Assembly: GCA_032871835.1 (NCBI GenBank)
Contig: CM065299.1
Span: 25,189,074 to 25,253,073 of the forward strand
From: Dipteronia dyeriana
Lineage: Eukaryota > Streptophyta > Magnoliopsida > Sapindales > Sapindaceae
DNA length: 64,000 bases
Direction: 5' to 3'
Shown: positions 61,170-64,000 of the stretch, in pieces
Numbering within the stretch: the first letter of the stretch is position 1
Layout: every line of letters begins with the position of its first letter
Notes under the pieces: generated by a model
What the model was told of the DNA's origin: nothing
Databases searched by the model: none
The model's input: only the letters and a program-made list of their open reading frames with translations
Translations under genes and position numbers: made by a program

Positions 61170-62109
61170 TATAATCTCATAATTAATATTTTAAATTTTA
61201 CTTCTTAAAACTAAAAAAGAAAAATAAATTGATCGTTAGCATGACATGAGTACAAATATGTATTGAATTGTGTTGGTATAAAAGTCGTATTGTACTATAT
61301 TTATAACTGTCGCGTCATGACCCGACATGACAGTATTTCGTGCCATGCTTGGCCCGATGCCAATAGACCTCATGAACCCTACAAATGTGGGCCCTGTCGG
61401 CCCAATACATCCCATTTTACATTTGTTCTTTTTATTTAATGTTTTAGTATTCGTTAGAAGAGTTTTCTATAGATGAAAAGTGTTTTTTTTTTTAAATTAA
61501 GAAACCTCCTTTTTTATTTTTTTGGTACCATTTGATTGTCGTTTAATAGCGGTTTTGGATATTAAAAAAGCTGTTTTATATCTGACAGAAGAAGTTCAAA
61601 CTTTAAATTTTTTTAAATAGAATTTTTTAAACTTTTTTAATAATATTAAAATATCTAATACAATTTTATTATTTAAAATAATTTTTAAACATTTTGAGAA
61701 TTTTTCCAATCTACAACCTAACCAAATAATTAATAACTTTTTATTAAAAGCTCTTTTAATAACATATTTGCTCTTCAACTATGGGTTCATTTTTATTTAT
61801 CCCTTTAAAAACGATGAATATTAACCCCCAGAGTATAGATGATATGTACCTAGATAAAAATAAATTTATTTTAAAATATAATAATATTGAGATAATTTAC
61901 CTATGAACATATATCATCGGTATAGAAAAGTCAATACCTATCCCATTTTGAGGGGAGCAAAATGAACTCTAAACTATCTATATTCGAAGAAGTCCGGACT
62001 TTTAGAATTTCGCTGTAATAATCACAACCAATGAACGTAATCCACAAACAAAAAGTGAAAAATGCAGAAGACAGGACTAGAGTGCACCAGAAGCCAGAAT
62101 CAAGAAACA
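61170..62109. other. Spacer and upstream region of the PAP-like gene
   Basis: AT-rich to about 61930, then more mixed. A GC-richer patch GACCCGACATGACAG..CGGCCCAATACATCCC (61318-61410) is probably a repeat fragment. ATG codons at 62031 and 62062 lie in other frames and are followed by the in-frame start at 62110. Confidence 0.45.
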
Positions 62110-63832
62110 ATGGGCGTACAAGCAGCGGCAGCATCCTCTTACATGTGTTCTTCAAACTGGGTAACTTTGAACTCACCTCAACTGTCCCTCAACCTCAGGA
62201 CCACCAATATCACATGTCTTCCTTGTTTTAAGGCCACAAACAATCATCTCCTCAAATTTCTGAGTGTGAAAACCAGAGCTACACTCGATGAGAAAGACCA
62301 ACTTGATGGTGCTCCTACTCCACTTATTGTCCAAGAAGAAGAGCAGCCCAACAGAGTAATAAAGCTTTCCTTCTTCTTCTTTTTTCCCATTTGGAATTTG
62401 TTCATGTTCTTTGTCATATTCTACATTAATTTGTGCTTCAACTTCATATTAATTAGTTTTTGTTGCTGTGAAAAAATCAAGATTTTGATGTTAGATATTT
62501 CGTATATAATACTAATCCATTCATGTCCCTCGAATTTTTTGGGGGTGAATTGTGTTGTTGTTTTTATGTGGTTTAGGAAGTTGAAGAGAGTGTGAAAGTG
62601 CTTAAAAGAGCTGCAAAAACAAGAAAGGTTGCAACAGAGGAGATTTTGTCTGCTCTATCTGTTATTGAGAAGGCAAAAATTGACCCTTCTGGGTTTCTTG
62701 AGACACTTGGTGGATCAAAGTCCCCTGGCAGAACCTGGATGCTAATTTTCACGGCCGAGGTTGATATAATTGCATTCCTTTCTTTGATGTGTTTTTGTCT
62801 GCATTAAAATGCTTATTATTGATTCTTTTTTCAAAGTTGTAGAAGCAATTGAAGGGTGGTAGGTACTTCCCTATTACAGCTGTTCAGAGGTTCGATGCTG
62901 CTGTAAGTATTTTCAAGTCCTTTGTTTTCATCGATTCACTTTATGTAGGTCCTAGCTAGTTCAACCGGTAATTGTGCAAGAGGTTTTGGGATTGAATGTT
63001 ACTTGCAATAGGGTTAATGGGGGGGGTCGTTTGGTTTGCATTTACATCTTAAAATGAATAATTAGAGAAATTCCTTTGAAAGAGAAAAAAGATTGGATCT
63101 CTAAAAGCAAGAACTGCAAACACTTTTAACTGAGTTAAAATGTTTTTATTTTTGTCACTTATCCAAGAAAAGGATTTGGTGCTCGAATCTAAAAGGAACG
63201 CCAAGGTGAAGTTAATTGATTTGGGTTGGGTTCTTAGAAACTGTATTATATTTTGAATGATGGGTTTAATATAAAAGAACTAATACTTCTTCCATATCGG
63301 TTTCTCCTACTACTTTTCAAAACTTTAGTTTTTCTTTGATTCTTCATTGTATACCTCCTTAGGGCTAATAAGGTGTTAACTGTGATGGCTTCAAATGGAA
63401 ATGGTTGTAGTTTGTAATTAAGAGCCAGTTTAACCATGTTTTTTGAACAACAAAAGAGTGTCTGGTCTTTGTTTTTTTTTTTTTTTTTTTCAGCTTTAGA
63501 AACTAAGCAATCTTGCTTTCGGTCATCAGGGAAAGAGGATTGAGAATGGAGTATATCTTGGCCCAATAGGACGATTGACATTTGAGGGCAGATTCACTTG
63601 GAAGAAGAGAATGCTGGCCTTCATTTTTGAACGTATCCGCATCAAAATTGGGTTTTTGAAAAGTATAGAGATAGGTCTTGGCCAAAAAGAAGACAGAGAG
63701 CCAAGTACCAAGGACCCTTTCTTCATTTGGTTTTATATTGATGAGGAAATAGCAGTTGCCAGAGGCCGAGGTGGGGGGACTGCATTTTGGTGCCAGTGTC
63801 GCCATGTCACTTCTCCTGAATCTCTTGATTAA
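62110..63832 (+). CDS. Plastid-lipid-associated (PAP/fibrillin-like) protein, chloroplast
   Basis: Exons by eye: 62110-62355, 62577-62759, 62843-62902, 63530-63832. All introns are GT-AG with phase 0, totalling 263 aa. The N-terminus MGVQAAAASSYMCSSNWVTL, then a Ser/Thr/Asn-rich, acid-poor stretch to about residue 55, looks like a chloroplast transit peptide. The mature part has EESVKVLKRAAKTRKVATEE, then LSALSVIEKAKIDPSGFLET, GRTWMLIFTAE, and a C-terminal half with NGVYLGP, GRLTFEGRFTWKKRMLAFIF and FFIWFYIDEEIAVARGRGG ending FWCQC. The last part resembles the closing DEE-x-RxxRGxxGxxFxL motif of PAP/fibrillins, which bind plastid lipids at plastoglobules or thylakoids. I chose ATG 62110 because upstream ATGs are out of frame. 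Which PAP subgroup is uncertain (PAP8-like is possible). Confidence 0.8.
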
Positions 63833-64000
63833 ACTGGTACGTGTCACCCGTTTAACACTTTACGTGTGGTAAATATTCATTTATGTACATTGTTTGTGGA
63901 TAGGCTTAGAGGCATATAAAGTAAATTTAACAATTGAAACTACATTTATTATATCTCAAACATTGTTCTATCTGTTTCAACAGTATTGTAAAATGTAAAT
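63833..64000 (+). other. 3' flank of the PAP-like gene
   Basis: AT-rich sequence after the stop codon, probably 3' UTR, running to the window end. No further feature is seen. Confidence 0.5.

Noticed and set aside
62945..63005. tRNA-like or SINE-like sequence in PAP gene intron 3 (TAGCTAGTTCAACCGG)
   Set aside because: A weak box A resemblance only; no convincing box B or tRNA fold.
1..64000. CRISPR arrays, bacterial operons or viral genomes
   Set aside because: No spacer-regular repeats, Shine-Dalgarno-led gene runs or viral replication genes; the introns and transposon classes are those of a plant nucleus.

Overview
The window is nuclear DNA from a flowering plant, most likely a eudicot. 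The evidence is AT-rich sequence, canonical GT-AG introns in two host genes, plant-type Ty1/copia, Ty3/gypsy and Mutator-like transposons, and a plastid-targeted protein gene. I could not assign a genus. About 48 kb on the left is repetitive, and the two intact host genes lie in the right 15 kb.

Layout. (1) 1-3111: the 3' noncoding region and 3' LTR of a copia element that begins outside the window. (2) 3850-21055: a nest. A minus-strand copia element (E1) is split by a plus-strand copia element of Sire type (E2, 4411-19694, flanking repeat cttgt/ctcgt). The 5' LTR of E2 is itself interrupted by two minus-strand solo LTRs of a related family (4476-7084 and 7981-10697). Removing both gives a 5' LTR of about 2.2 kb, the same size as the 3' LTR. 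E2 coding regions are heavily decayed. (3) 21056-24560: a Ty3/gypsy-like LTR, primer site and gag relic that cut into E1 pol, followed by unassigned minus-strand coding-like sequence. (4) 24560-31290: AT-rich sequence with small inverted-repeat elements, a near-perfect 26-bp hairpin, 66-bp tandem repeats broken by a LINE-like 3' end, and a solo LTR with a perfect 5-bp target duplication (29030-30789). (5) About 31292-45508: a Mutator-like element of the MuDR plus Ulp1-protease class. It carries a broken transposase (+), a coiled-coil ORF (+), a membrane-tail exon (-), a captured cyclophilin pseudogene (-), a DUF1985/Ulp1 gene (-) and an array of AAGCCCTG-like motifs. (6) 45510-48800: two further repeat elements and the eRF3 upstream region.

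(7) 48815-58972: an intact 18-exon gene for translation release factor eRF3 (514 aa by my exon joining, all introns GT-AG, all phases consistent). (8) 60106-61160: a non-autonomous Mutator-type element with ~200-bp inverted ends and a 9-bp target duplication. (9) 62110-63832: a 4-exon gene for a plastid-lipid-associated (PAP/fibrillin-like) protein of 263 aa.

The host genes look functional and unrelated to each other; everything else is transposon history. The items most worth a second look are the cyclophilin gene captured inside the Ulp1 Mutator-like element, that element's accessory ORFs and motif array, a cryptic 16-nt exon in eRF3 intron 1 that would create an early stop, and the 26-bp hairpin at 26047-26120. 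Coordinates and exon joins were read by eye without alignment software.
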